A DNA stretch of 64,000 nt. It comes from Casp-actino8 sp001510455 (GTDB lineage: Bacteria; Actinomycetota; Acidimicrobiia; Acidimicrobiales; Ilumatobacteraceae). Numbering within the stretch: position 1 is the stretch's first letter; every line of letters begins with the position of its first letter. The notes under the pieces were generated by a model. The model was not told where the DNA came from. It ran no database searches and saw only the letters and a program-made list of their open reading frames with translations. Shown in pieces: positions 1-8,221 of the stretch. Where the stretch lies: NCBI GenBank assembly GCA_027592035.1, contig JAQCIK010000007.1, forward strand, positions 1 through 64,000. The letters are read 5' to 3'. The position numbers and the translations under genes were made by a program.

Positions 1-1044
1 CGTACCCGACGGCAACTGCACCGTCCCCGTCACGTCAGTGGTCCGGAAGAAGAACTGCGGCCGATAATTGTTGAAGAACGGCTTGTGACGGCCACCCTCC
101 TCCTTAGTCAACACATACACCTGACCCTCGAAATTCGTGTGCGGCGTGATACTCCCCGGAGCACACAACACCTGACCACGCTCCACATCCTCCTTCTTCG
201 TTCCACGAAGAAGAGCACCGATGTTGTCACCCGCCTGACCCTCATCGAGCAACTTACGGAACATCTCCACACCCGTACACGTCGTCTTCTGCGTATCACG
301 CAAACCAACGATCTCGACCTCATCACCCGTGTGAACACGACCCTGCTCGACCTTGCCGGTCACCACCGTGCCACGACCCGTGATCGTGAACACATCCTCG
401 ATCGGCATCAAGAACGGCTTGTCGAGCTCACGCTGCGGCTCCGGAATGGACGCATCAGCAGCAGCCATCAACTCCATGACCTTGTCCTGCCACGCCGAAT
501 CACCCTCGAGCGCCTTCAACGCCGACACCCGAACCACCGGAGCGTCATCACCCGGGAACTCGTACTCGTTCAACAACTCACGCACCTCGAGCTCCACCAA
601 CTCGAGCAACTCCTCATCGTCCACCATGTCCGACTTGTTCAAAGCCACCACGATGTACGGAACACCCACCTGACGAGCCAACAACACATGCTCACGCGTC
701 TGCGGCATCGGACCATCCGTCGCCGCCACCACAAGAATCGCACCATCGACCTGCGCCGCACCCGTGATCATGTTCTTGATGTAGTCAGCATGACCAGGCA
801 TATCGACATGCGCATAATGACGCTTCTCGGTCTCGTACTCGATATGAGCAATCGAAATCGTGATACCACGCGCCTTCTCCTCCGGCGCCTTGTCAATCTG
901 ATCAAAAGGCGTGTACTCCGCCATCCCACGATCCGCCAACGTCTTCGAAATCGCCGCCGTCAACGTCGTCTTCCCATGGTCAATATGACCCATCGTTCCA
1001 ATATTCACATGAGGCTTCGTACGCTCGAACTTCGCCTTCGACAT
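1..1044 (-). CDS. tuf: Elongation factor Tu, N-terminal 348 residues (gene cut by window edge)
   Basis: GTPase that carries aminoacyl-tRNA to the ribosome. The protein starts MSKAKFERTKPHVN. The G-domain shows the P-loop GHIDHGKTT, the Thr switch region (RGITI), DMPGHADY and NKSD, followed by the domain 2 region. The 3' end lies beyond base 1. The ATG at 1044 has an AAGGA-type ribosome binding site about ten bases upstream. The gene sits just downstream of tRNA-Met and tRNA-Thr on the same strand. This recalls the tRNA-tufB arrangement of other bacteria and may mean a second tuf copy exists elsewhere; that is inference. Confidence 0.98.
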   Translation of the reverse strand, partial: MSKAKFERTKPHVNIGTMGHIDHGKTTLTAAISKTLADRGMAEYTPFDQIDKAPEEKARGITISIAHIEYETEKRHYAHVDMPGHADYIKNMITGAAQVDGAILVVAATDGPMPQTREHVLLARQVGVPYIVVALNKSDMVDDEELLELVELEVRELLNEYEFPGDDAPVVRVSALKALEGDSAWQDKVMELMAAADASIPEPQRELDKPFLMPIEDVFTITGRGTVVTGKVEQGRVHTGDEVEIVGLRDTQKTTCTGVEMFRKLLDEGQAGDNIGALLRGTKKEDVERGQVLCAPGSITPHTNFEGQVYVLTKEEGGRHKPFFNNYRPQFFFRTTDVTGTVQLPSGT

Positions 1045-1108
1045 GGTGGGGTTTTCCTTTTCTTCGTGTCTCGACCGCCCTCGCGAGCGACCGTGTGTTT
1101 GTGGGTAG

Positions 1109-1182
1109 TAGCGGCGATCGGGATCGAACCGATGACCTTTCGATTATGAGCCGAATGCTCTGACCAACTGAGCTACGCCGCC
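1109..1182 (-). tRNA. tRNA-Met (anticodon CAT), probably elongator
   Basis: A 74-base cloverleaf folds cleanly: 7-bp acceptor stem with one G-T pair, D-arm GCTC/GAGC, anticodon loop CTCATAA, T-arm with TTCGATC loop. CCA is not encoded. The anticodon stem lacks the three G-C pairs of initiator tRNA, so an elongator is likely. A CAT-anticodon tRNA-Ile (lysidine type) cannot be excluded by eye. Confidence 0.93.
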
Positions 1183-1230
1183 AGACGCGCAGCTGTCGGG
1201 CTGCCCGATGGCACCCGTCTCCGGGTGGTG

Positions 1231-1303
1231 AGCCCTCTGTGGGAATCGAACCCACGACCTTTTCCTTACCATGGAAATGCTCTGCCGACTGAGCTAAGAG
1301 GGC
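1231..1303 (-). tRNA. tRNA-Thr (anticodon GGT)
   Basis: A 73-base cloverleaf with a perfect 7-bp acceptor stem, D-stem GCTC/GAGC, anticodon loop ATGGTAA and T-loop TTCGATT; discriminator T, no encoded CCA. It is separated from tRNA-Met by 48 bases, and both point toward tuf, so they are probably cotranscribed with it. Confidence 0.95.
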
Positions 1304-1380
1304 GCGGTGCGCGGCAACGCCACGAGCCGGCTGGTCATGCTACAAGCGCCTCCTGCGGAAACGACCAGTAAGTTGAGGCC

Positions 1381-1953
1381 GTGAATCCGCCCGCCGCCAC
1401 TGGTTCGGCTGCCGCCATTCGGGTCCGTCCGGCCATCGCCGCCGATGCCGAGGGCATGAGGACGATCTACAACCACGAGGTCGAGAACACGACCGCCACC
1501 ATGGATCTCGTGACCCGCTCGCTCGACGATCAGGTCGCCTGGTTGGCCGCCCGAACCGGCGCCTTTTCGTCCCTGGTGGCGGTGAGACCGGCGACCGGCT
1601 CGACCGACCCCCGCTACCTCACGGTCTCCGATGTCGGCGACGAGGAAGTCCTTGGTTTCGCCAGTCTGAGCCCCTACAAGGAACGGGCGGCCTACCGACC
1701 GACGGTCGAGGATTCGGTGTACGTGCGCCGTGACCTGGCCCGACAGGGAGTGGGGCGCCTGTTACTGACCGCCGTCGTCGAACGAGCACGGGCCTCGGGT
1801 TTCCACTCGATCATGGCCCGGATCGAGGCCTCCGGAGAGGCCAGTCGGGCCCTGCACGCCGCCTGCGGATTCCGAGAAGTCGGGGTGGAGCGGGAGGTCG
1901 GACGCAAGTTCAATCGATGGCTCGACGTCGCCGTCCTGCAAAAAATGCTCTGA
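1381..1953 (+). CDS. GNAT-family N-acetyltransferase (phosphinothricin-acetyltransferase-like)
   Basis: A 190-residue acetyl-CoA-dependent acetyltransferase. The YNHEVENTTATMD segment near residue 31 is typical of the Pat/Bar branch. The acetyl-CoA-binding motif A is RQGVGRLLL around residue 122, followed by the C-terminal GFREVG strand. The family acetylates small amines such as phosphinothricin or methionine sulfoximine; the substrate here is unknown. The start is taken as the GTG at 1381, with no strong ribosome binding site. It is the only plus-strand gene inside a minus-strand tRNA/tuf neighbourhood, which suggests a later insertion. Confidence 0.85.
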   Translation: MNPPAATGSAAAIRVRPAIAADAEGMRTIYNHEVENTTATMDLVTRSLDDQVAWLAARTGAFSSLVAVRPATGSTDPRYLTVSDVGDEEVLGFASLSPYKERAAYRPTVEDSVYVRRDLARQGVGRLLLTAVVERARASGFHSIMARIEASGEASRALHAACGFREVGVEREVGRKFNRWLDVAVLQKML

Positions 1954-1968
1954 CCCCGTCACCATCTG

Positions 1969-2022
1969 GTGTTCTGGGTGAAGAAATCGTCGATTTCGCG
2001 CCTTTTCTTCACCCAGAAACAC
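1969..2022. repeat. Imperfect palindromic element, copy 1 (long hairpin after tRNA-Tyr)
   Basis: Arms at 1972-1986 and 2004-2018 are a perfect 15-bp inverted repeat (TTCTGGGTGAAGAAA and its complement). The stem extends outward through GTG/CAC with one bulge, and possibly to CATC/GATG at 1963 and 2026. A nested palindrome (GAAATCG-T-CGATTTC, 1983-1997) sits in the left arm and loop. It lies between the convergent GNAT gene and tRNA-Tyr, so it could also act as a two-way terminator, but it has no T tract. Similar elements occur at 5649-5692 and inside nuoG. Confidence 0.75.
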
Positions 2023-2028
2023 GATGTC

Positions 2029-2113
2029 TGGTGGGCCGAGAAGGATTCGAACCTCCGTAGGCAATGCCGGCAGATTTACAGTCTGCTCCCTTTGGCCGCT
2101 CGGGCATCGACCC
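2029..2113 (-). tRNA. tRNA-Tyr (anticodon GTA), CCA encoded
   Basis: Class II tRNA with long variable arm. The 7-bp acceptor stem GGGTCGA/TCGGCCC has one T-G pair, the anticodon loop contains GTA within CTGTAAA, and the T-loop is TTCGAAT. The 3' CCA is genomically encoded (2029-2031). The palindromic element begins about seven bases after it. Confidence 0.95.
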
Positions 2114-2177
2114 ATGTATGCAGGACGTGAGCGTATCGCCCGGTGGTTCGGACCGACCACCTCCTACCATCTTTGCC

Positions 2178-2666
2178 ATGCCCTCTTTCGACATCGTCTC
2201 CGACGTCGACCGCCAAGAGGTCCGCAATGCCGTCGATCAGGCCCAGCGCGAGATCTCGACCCGGTTCGATTTCAAGAACACCAATTCCACGATCGAACAG
2301 AAGGAGCTCGCCATCACTCTCCACACGGTGAGCGAGGACCGTCTGAAGGCTCTGCGACTCGTGCTCGAGGAACGACTCGTCAAACGAGGTGTGTCGCTGA
2401 AGGGTCTCGACTGGGGAAAGGTCGACGAGGCGACCCAGAACACCGTGCGCCAAGTGGTCACGATCAAGGTGGGTATCTCGTCCGACAAAGCGCGTGAGAT
2501 CAACAAGATGATCAAGGAAAAGGGTCCGAAGGGTATGAGTAGTCAGACCCAAGGTGAAACGATTCGCGTCTCGAGCAAGAAGCGAGACGATCTACAGAAC
2601 GTCATCACGATGTTGAAGGGAGCCGACCTCGGTATTCCTCTGCAGTTCGAGAATTTCCGCGACTGA
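2178..2666 (+). CDS. YajQ-family nucleotide-binding protein
   Basis: A 162-residue protein beginning MPSFDIVSDVD and matching the UPF0234/YajQ family over its full usual length (about 160 residues): the DFKN segment, the KGLDWGK region and the C-terminal LQFENFRD are visible. Two ferredoxin-like folds are expected. Family members bind nucleotides, and one Xanthomonas homologue binds c-di-GMP, but the role here is not known. The start is the ATG at 2178 because family homology begins there; an upstream in-frame extension would run into tRNA-Tyr. Confidence 0.93.
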   Translation: MPSFDIVSDVDRQEVRNAVDQAQREISTRFDFKNTNSTIEQKELAITLHTVSEDRLKALRLVLEERLVKRGVSLKGLDWGKVDEATQNTVRQVVTIKVGISSDKAREINKMIKEKGPKGMSSQTQGETIRVSSKKRDDLQNVITMLKGADLGIPLQFENFRD

Positions 2667-2678
2667 TCACCGACGTCG

Positions 2679-4646
2679 TCAGTCCTCCGTCGGTGCTTCA
2701 GCCGCCCGGTGCTGCAACTCGTCGACCACACTCGCGTCAGCGAGCGTGGTGGTGTCACCCAGGTTGCGTCCTTCGGCCACGTCGCGTAACAGACGACGCA
2801 TGATCTTTCCGCTGCGCGTCTTCGGTAGATCGGGTGTGAAGTAGATCGTCTTGGGTTTGGCGATCGCCCCGATCTCCTTGGCCACGTGATTGCGCAGATC
2901 ACTCTCGTCGACCTGTGATCCACCGCGCAGTGTCACGTACGCGATGATCGCTTGCCCCGTCGTCGGATCGTTGGCACCCACCACGGCTGCCTCAGCGACA
3001 CTCGGGTGCGACACGAGGGCACTCTCGACCTCGGTGGTGGAGATGCGATGTCCGCTCACATTCATGACGTCGTCGACACGACCGAGCAACCACAAGTATC
3101 CGTCGGCGTCGAGCTTGGCGCCGTCACCTGCGAAGTACCGATCACTGAAACGACTCCAGTACGTCTCGCGGTAGCGCTCGCCGTCACCCCAGATCCCTCG
3201 TAGCATTCCCGGCCACGGACGAGTGAGAGTGAGGTATCCACCACCGTGATCGATGCGCTCACCCGAATCGTCGACCACTTCGGCCGACACACCCGGCAGC
3301 GGGAACGTCGCCGAGCCGGGCTTCAGTGTGGTCGCGCCCGGTAACGGACTGATCATGATGCCACCGGTCTCGGTCTGCCACCAGGTGTCGACCACGGGGC
3401 ACTTCCCGGCACCGATGTTGTCGCGGTACCACATCCAGGCCTCGGGATTGATGGGTTCCCCCACCGACCCGAGCAGGCGGAGAGACGACAGGTCGTGCTT
3501 GGCCGGCTCGTCGACTCCCCACTTCATGAACGTACGGATCGCCGTGGGTGCGGTGTAGAAGATGGTCACCTTGTACTTCTCGACGATCGACCAGAAACGA
3601 TCGTTCCCCGGAAAGTTCGGCACCCCTTCGTACATCACCTGGGTCGCGCCGTTGGCCATCGGCCCGTACACGATGTAACTGTGACCGGTGATCCAACCGA
3701 CGTCGGCGGTGCACCAGTACACGTCGGTGTCGGGATGGAGATCGAACACGTACTTGTGGGTGTAGGCCACGTGCGTGAGATAACCACCAGTCGTGTGCAT
3801 GATGCCCTTGGGCTTACCGGTGGTGCCCGAGGTGTAGAGCAGGAACAGCAACTGTTCGCTGTCCATCGGCTCGGCCGGGCAAACGTCGGACGCTCCGGCC
3901 ATGAGATCGTGGTACCAGTGGTCGCGGCCCGACTTCATCTCGACGTCGTTACCTCCACGCTTCACGACCACCACGTGCTCGATCGACGGGGTGTTGGCGA
4001 GTGCCTCGTCAGCAGCACTCTTGAGCGGGAACACTTCACCACGCCGGTAGCCACCGTCGGCAGTGATCAACACCTTGGCTTCGGCATCGTTGATTCGGTC
4101 GGCCAGGGCCTGCGACGAGAAGCCACCGAAGACCACACTGTGGGCCGCGCCGATTCGGGCGCACGCCAGCATCGCGACGGCGGCCTCGGGGATCATCGGT
4201 AGATAGATGTTGATGCGATCACCCGTACGAACTCCGAGTGAGGTCAAGACGTTCGCGAACTTCTTGACCTCCACCAGCAGATCGGAATAAGTGATGGTCC
4301 GCGTGTCACCGGGTTCGCCTTCCCAATGAATGGCGACCCAGTCGCCCCGTCCGTTCTCCACGTGGCGATCGAGACAGTTGTACGACACGTTGAGCCGACC
4401 ACCCACGAACCACTTCGAATAAGGAAGCTCCCACTCGCAGATCGTCGACCAATCGGTGTCCCAGTGCAGCAACTCGGCCGCTTGGCGGGCCCAGAAACCC
4501 TCGTCGTCGCGGGCGGCTTCGTCGTACAACTGAGTACCAGCGACCAAGCTCCGGTCCTGGAAGTCGGCCGGCGGCGGGAACGTGCGGTTCTCGAGCAGCA
4601 GGTCGTCGATGTTCGTGTCGTGATGTGTCGTGCCGTCGTTCGACAT
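2679..4646 (-). CDS. acs: Acetyl-coenzyme A synthetase
   Basis: A 655-residue AMP-forming acetate-CoA ligase of normal family length. It shows the phosphate-binding loop YTSGTTGKPKG (near residue 269), the WWQTETG motif, and the C-terminal catalytic lysine in TRSGKIMRR that is normally controlled by acetylation. It activates acetate to acetyl-CoA in the cytoplasm. It is a single gene with its own upstream gap of 64 bases to the divergent EamA transporter. Confidence 0.97.
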   Translation of the reverse strand: MSNDGTTHHDTNIDDLLLENRTFPPPADFQDRSLVAGTQLYDEAARDDEGFWARQAAELLHWDTDWSTICEWELPYSKWFVGGRLNVSYNCLDRHVENGRGDWVAIHWEGEPGDTRTITYSDLLVEVKKFANVLTSLGVRTGDRINIYLPMIPEAAVAMLACARIGAAHSVVFGGFSSQALADRINDAEAKVLITADGGYRRGEVFPLKSAADEALANTPSIEHVVVVKRGGNDVEMKSGRDHWYHDLMAGASDVCPAEPMDSEQLLFLLYTSGTTGKPKGIMHTTGGYLTHVAYTHKYVFDLHPDTDVYWCTADVGWITGHSYIVYGPMANGATQVMYEGVPNFPGNDRFWSIVEKYKVTIFYTAPTAIRTFMKWGVDEPAKHDLSSLRLLGSVGEPINPEAWMWYRDNIGAGKCPVVDTWWQTETGGIMISPLPGATTLKPGSATFPLPGVSAEVVDDSGERIDHGGGYLTLTRPWPGMLRGIWGDGERYRETYWSRFSDRYFAGDGAKLDADGYLWLLGRVDDVMNVSGHRISTTEVESALVSHPSVAEAAVVGANDPTTGQAIIAYVTLRGGSQVDESDLRNHVAKEIGAIAKPKTIYFTPDLPKTRSGKIMRRLLRDVAEGRNLGDTTTLADASVVDELQHRAAEAPTED

Positions 4647-4710
4647 GGATCCCCCCAGGTCGCGAATGAACTCTTGTCGACGGACTCTAGGCGACTAGAA
4701 CAAGGAGGCC

Positions 4711-5628
4711 ATGGCCGAATCCGTCACGACTCGCCCGACGGAGAGCGCCATCCGATTCGGCCCGATCGAGTGGTTGCTGTCGGCCGTCATCGCCCTCGTC
4801 TGGGGAAGCTCGTTCTTCTGGATCTCGATCGCCATCGATCATGTGGAGGCACCGGTGGTCCCGCTCGGTCGCACCTTTCTCGGTGCGCTCGCCTTGTCGC
4901 TCGTCCCAGCCGCCCGTCGTCGAATCGACCGCTCCGACTGGCCGCGTATCGCTCTCTTGTCGTTCGTCTGGATGGGCCTCCCCTTCTTGTTGTTCCCGAT
5001 CGCCGAGCGGACGGTGTCGTCGGCCGTCACCGGAATGCTGAACGGTGGTCTGCCAGCCGTTTCGGTCCTCGTGACGGCGATCTTCGTTCGGCGAGCCCCG
5101 TCCAGATTCCGAGTGCTCGCGGTTCTGGTGGGCTTCACCGGAATCGCCATCGTGTCGCTCTCTTCCATCCGAGCCGAGGACGACGGACCCACCGCCGACG
5201 CGAAGGGCGTGGCACTACTTCTGCTCGCGCTCCTCTGCTACGCCATCGCCGTGAACATCGCCGCACCCTTGCAACGCAAGTACGGATCGTTACGACTCAT
5301 GTTCTGGGTCGCCGTCGGCGCCGTGTTGTGGGCCCTGCCCCTCGGCGTGCCGGCGATGTTCCGTAGCGATCACACATGGAGCGCGTGGGGAGCGATCTTC
5401 GTTCTCGGTGCGATCGGCACCGGTCTCGCCTTCGTGGTGTACGGCATTCTTCTCGGACGTGCCGGAACGGTGCGAGGAATGATCGGCAACTTCTTCACCC
5501 CGATCGTGAGCGTGCTCCTCGGTGTGTCGTTTCGCAACGAACACATCTCGTGGTGGGCCGTCCTCGGTATGGCCGTCGTCGTGGTGGGGGCCGTCATGAC
5601 ATCGCGTCCCGAGCTCGACCGGACCTGA
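4711..5628 (+). CDS. EamA/DMT-superfamily transporter
   Basis: A 305-residue membrane protein with about ten hydrophobic segments in two EamA repeats; the first begins at ALVWGSSFFWI near residue 30 and the second around residue 165. The family exports amino acids or other metabolites; the substrate cannot be told. A strong AAGGAGG ribosome binding site lies two bases upstream of the ATG. The gene converges with the MidA-type gene, and a palindromic element fills the gap. Confidence 0.88.
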   Translation: MAESVTTRPTESAIRFGPIEWLLSAVIALVWGSSFFWISIAIDHVEAPVVPLGRTFLGALALSLVPAARRRIDRSDWPRIALLSFVWMGLPFLLFPIAERTVSSAVTGMLNGGLPAVSVLVTAIFVRRAPSRFRVLAVLVGFTGIAIVSLSSIRAEDDGPTADAKGVALLLLALLCYAIAVNIAAPLQRKYGSLRLMFWVAVGAVLWALPLGVPAMFRSDHTWSAWGAIFVLGAIGTGLAFVVYGILLGRAGTVRGMIGNFFTPIVSVLLGVSFRNEHISWWAVLGMAVVVVGAVMTSRPELDRT

Positions 5629-5648
5629 TTCCCGGTCGTGCCATCGAA

Positions 5649-5692
5649 CTGGTGGCAGATCAGCGCGATAGCCAAGACGTTCGTGCCGCCAG
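5649..5692. repeat. Imperfect palindromic element, copy 2
   Basis: Arms CTGGTGGCA (5649-5657) and TGCCGCCAG (5684-5692) pair over 9 bp with one T-G pair. The left arm and its neighbours (CTGGTGGCAGAT) are identical to the copy inside nuoG, and the right side shares the CCAGAA end. It lies exactly between the convergent EamA and MidA-type genes, so it may double as a terminator. Membership in the repeat family is a by-eye judgement. Confidence 0.5.
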
Positions 5693-5694
5693 AA

Positions 5695-6693
5695 TCACCA
5701 AGCGAGGACGGTGAAGGAACCGAGGGACGCGGGATCGAGAAGGGCCTCGGCCTCACTCACCCGACTACGCATTGTCATCGCCCGAAGTCCGGGTCGGGCG
5801 GCCTCGGCTTCCCACACCCGCTTGCCCTCGTCGACCAATTCGTCGATCCCCCACAGTTGAAGGAACTGGGCCTGACTGCGCACGGACTGCGCCGGACCCA
5901 CCACGGCCTCCAGTTGGTCGATGCACACCTCGGTCGTCACGTCCTGCCGACCGACATCACGCAGATAGTGCGACCCGCGTTCTTGATCGCGATAGGTACG
6001 CAACCACTCACGCCAGGGTCGTTCGACCAATGACGCAGTGATCGGCACCATGTAGTCGATCACGAGCAATCGTCCGCACAGTCGTTCCTTCACGTCGCGC
6101 ATCATGGATGCGCCTCGTTCGTGCCACGGCACACGGGCCCCCAGGGGTGCGCGTTCGGGCAGCCGAACCGGCATCGAGCCATCGATCTCGCGGAGAACCT
6201 CACTGGTGTTCGAGCCGTCGTGCAGAACCCACGCCTCCCGCCACGAGCCGTCGAACACGAGGAGTCGGAACGGAACGTTGTCGAGCAATTCGTTGGCGAT
6301 CACCACACCGGTCAACTCCCCGTCGGGAAGTGACGATCGAGACGTGATCTCCTCGGGGTGTCGCTCCCTCTGTTCGGCCGACACCTCCACGGCCACGTAC
6401 TTCGACGGTTCGCCACCGAGACACGACGGAGCAGCGGCCACGATCGAGCGCGCCAATGTTCCCGGCCCGGCTCCGAGGTCATACACGCGGAAGTCGTCGG
6501 GTTCGCCGAGTTCACGCCAGATCTCGTCGCACCAGCGGGCGAGGACCGCACCGAACAACGGGCCGACTTCGGGTGACGTGATGAAGTCTCCTCGTCGTCC
6601 GGCCCGACCTCCCGTCGCGTAGAAGCCCGACTCTCCGTAGAGCACCTCGGCGAGGTAGTCGTCGAAGCGAACGATGGTCGCTTCGTCGGTCAT
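5695..6693 (-). CDS. MidA/NDUFAF7-type SAM-dependent methyltransferase
   Basis: A 332-residue class I methyltransferase. It shows the family's N-terminal YLAEVLYGESGFYATG and GDFITSPEVGPLFG blocks, SAM motif I VYDLGAGPGTLAR and the ANELLDNVPF block. The eukaryotic family member NDUFAF7 dimethylates an arginine of NDUFS2, the NuoD homologue, during complex I assembly. Here the gene starts only 7 bases after the stop of nuoN in the 11-gene nuo operon, which supports a complex I substrate (inference). The ATG at 6693 is preferred because the family N-terminus begins there; the longer reading frame overlaps nuoN. Confidence 0.88.
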   Translation of the reverse strand: MTDEATIVRFDDYLAEVLYGESGFYATGGRAGRRGDFITSPEVGPLFGAVLARWCDEIWRELGEPDDFRVYDLGAGPGTLARSIVAAAPSCLGGEPSKYVAVEVSAEQRERHPEEITSRSSLPDGELTGVVIANELLDNVPFRLLVFDGSWREAWVLHDGSNTSEVLREIDGSMPVRLPERAPLGARVPWHERGASMMRDVKERLCGRLLVIDYMVPITASLVERPWREWLRTYRDQERGSHYLRDVGRQDVTTEVCIDQLEAVVGPAQSVRSQAQFLQLWGIDELVDEGKRVWEAEAARPGLRAMTMRSRVSEAEALLDPASLGSFTVLAW

Positions 6694-6700
6694 GTGAACG

Positions 6701-8218
6701 TCAGCCGCCGAAGGCGCCGACCAGATCGGCGAGATCACCGAAGCGCAGCACGGATCCGGGAAGAACACCGAGGACCAGAGTCGCCGCACCGGTGATCGTG
6801 AGCGCAGCCACCAGAGAACCGGGTGTACGGACCGCCGTGGTCTCACCGTGCGGTGTGGGCTTCATCCAGACCTCACGCATCACGTTGCCGTAGTAACCGA
6901 AAGCGATGACCGAGTTGACCGCACCGATCACGGCGATCGCATAGGCCCAACCGTTCCCGGCCTCCAGTACGGCTCGGAAGGCGGCGAACTTGGCGATCCA
7001 TCCACCGAGCGGCGGAATGCCGGCGAGAGAGGCCAAGAAGATGGTCATGAGGACCCCGAGACCAGGAGCGTACGAGAAGAGTCCGCCCAGACTCGAGATC
7101 TCTCCACTGCGAGTCGTTCGTGACACGGCGATCACCACCGCGAACATTCCGAGGTTCATGGCCGCGTACACGAGGAGATACACGACCACGGCCTGCAAAG
7201 CCGGTTCGGCAGCATCGCCGGTGCCGGCAACGGCCAGTGGCATGAGAATGAACCCACCTTGGCTGATCGACGAGTAGGCGAGCATGCGCACGATGTTGGT
7301 CTGACGCAGAGCGAGCAGGTTTCCGACGGTCATGGTGAGCGCCGCCATCACCCAGAGGAACGGCTGCCACACGTCGGCGGCCTGCGGGAATCCGACGTAG
7401 ATCACGGTCACCAACGCCACGAAACCGGCCGCCTTGCTCGCGACCGACAAGAACGCAGTGATCGGCGTCGGTGCACCTTCGTACGTGTCCGGTGCCCAGG
7501 TGTGGAACGGGACGGCCGACACCTTGAAGGCGAATCCGACGACCACGAACACCACGGCGAGAACGTGCACGCCACCGAAGTCTCCGTCGACGGTGATACC
7601 GCGACCGATGTCAGTGAGAAGTGTCGAACCAGTCACGCCGTACAGGAGACTCATGCCGTACAACATCACCGCGGACGCGAAGACACCGAGCAGATAGTAC
7701 TTCACTCCCGCCTCGTTGCTCTTGCGGTCACGCTTGCGCCATGCGGCGAGCATGTAGGCCGGGATGCTCAGGAACTCGAGAGCCACGAAGATGCTCACGA
7801 GGTCGCGACTCGACGCCATCATGACCATGCCGGTGAGCGAGGTCAGGAGCAGGATGAAGTACTCACCTTGGTGATAGTCGCCCTCTTCCACATGGTTCTG
7901 GGAGAGAAGAACCACCACGTATCCAGCGATCAGGAACAGCGCCTTCAACGTCAACGAGAATTCGTCGATCACGTATCGCCCGTCGAAGAGCGACCGGACA
8001 TCGGCATCGTGCACGGCCAAGGTGACGACCGGCATCAGCGCACCGAGCAGGACGAAGCCCGTGAAGGATGCCGTGATCCACTTCTTCGACTCACCCACCA
8101 GGAGATCGATGACGATGATCAGACAGATTCCGGCGGCCAACACGATCTCGGGCGCGAGAGCGTGATAATCGATCGTCGGCGACTGCCAAGGCGTCTGGGC
8201 GAGAATCGACGAGAGCAC
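6701..8218 (-). CDS. nuoN: NADH-quinone oxidoreductase subunit N, 11-subunit complex
   Basis: A 505-residue antiporter-like proton-pumping subunit of the complex I membrane arm, with about 14 membrane helices. The family core KVSAVPFHTWAPDTYEGAPTP carries the helix-7 lysine, and the following YSSISQGG block is present. The start is a GTG at 8218, four bases beyond the nuoM stop. It is the last Nuo subunit of the operon, followed by the MidA-type gene. Confidence 0.96.
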   Translation of the reverse strand: MLSSILAQTPWQSPTIDYHALAPEIVLAAGICLIIVIDLLVGESKKWITASFTGFVLLGALMPVVTLAVHDADVRSLFDGRYVIDEFSLTLKALFLIAGYVVVLLSQNHVEEGDYHQGEYFILLLTSLTGMVMMASSRDLVSIFVALEFLSIPAYMLAAWRKRDRKSNEAGVKYYLLGVFASAVMLYGMSLLYGVTGSTLLTDIGRGITVDGDFGGVHVLAVVFVVVGFAFKVSAVPFHTWAPDTYEGAPTPITAFLSVASKAAGFVALVTVIYVGFPQAADVWQPFLWVMAALTMTVGNLLALRQTNIVRMLAYSSISQGGFILMPLAVAGTGDAAEPALQAVVVYLLVYAAMNLGMFAVVIAVSRTTRSGEISSLGGLFSYAPGLGVLMTIFLASLAGIPPLGGWIAKFAAFRAVLEAGNGWAYAIAVIGAVNSVIAFGYYGNVMREVWMKPTPHGETTAVRTPGSLVAALTITGAATLVLGVLPGSVLRFGDLADLVGAFGG

Positions 8219-8221
8219 GAA

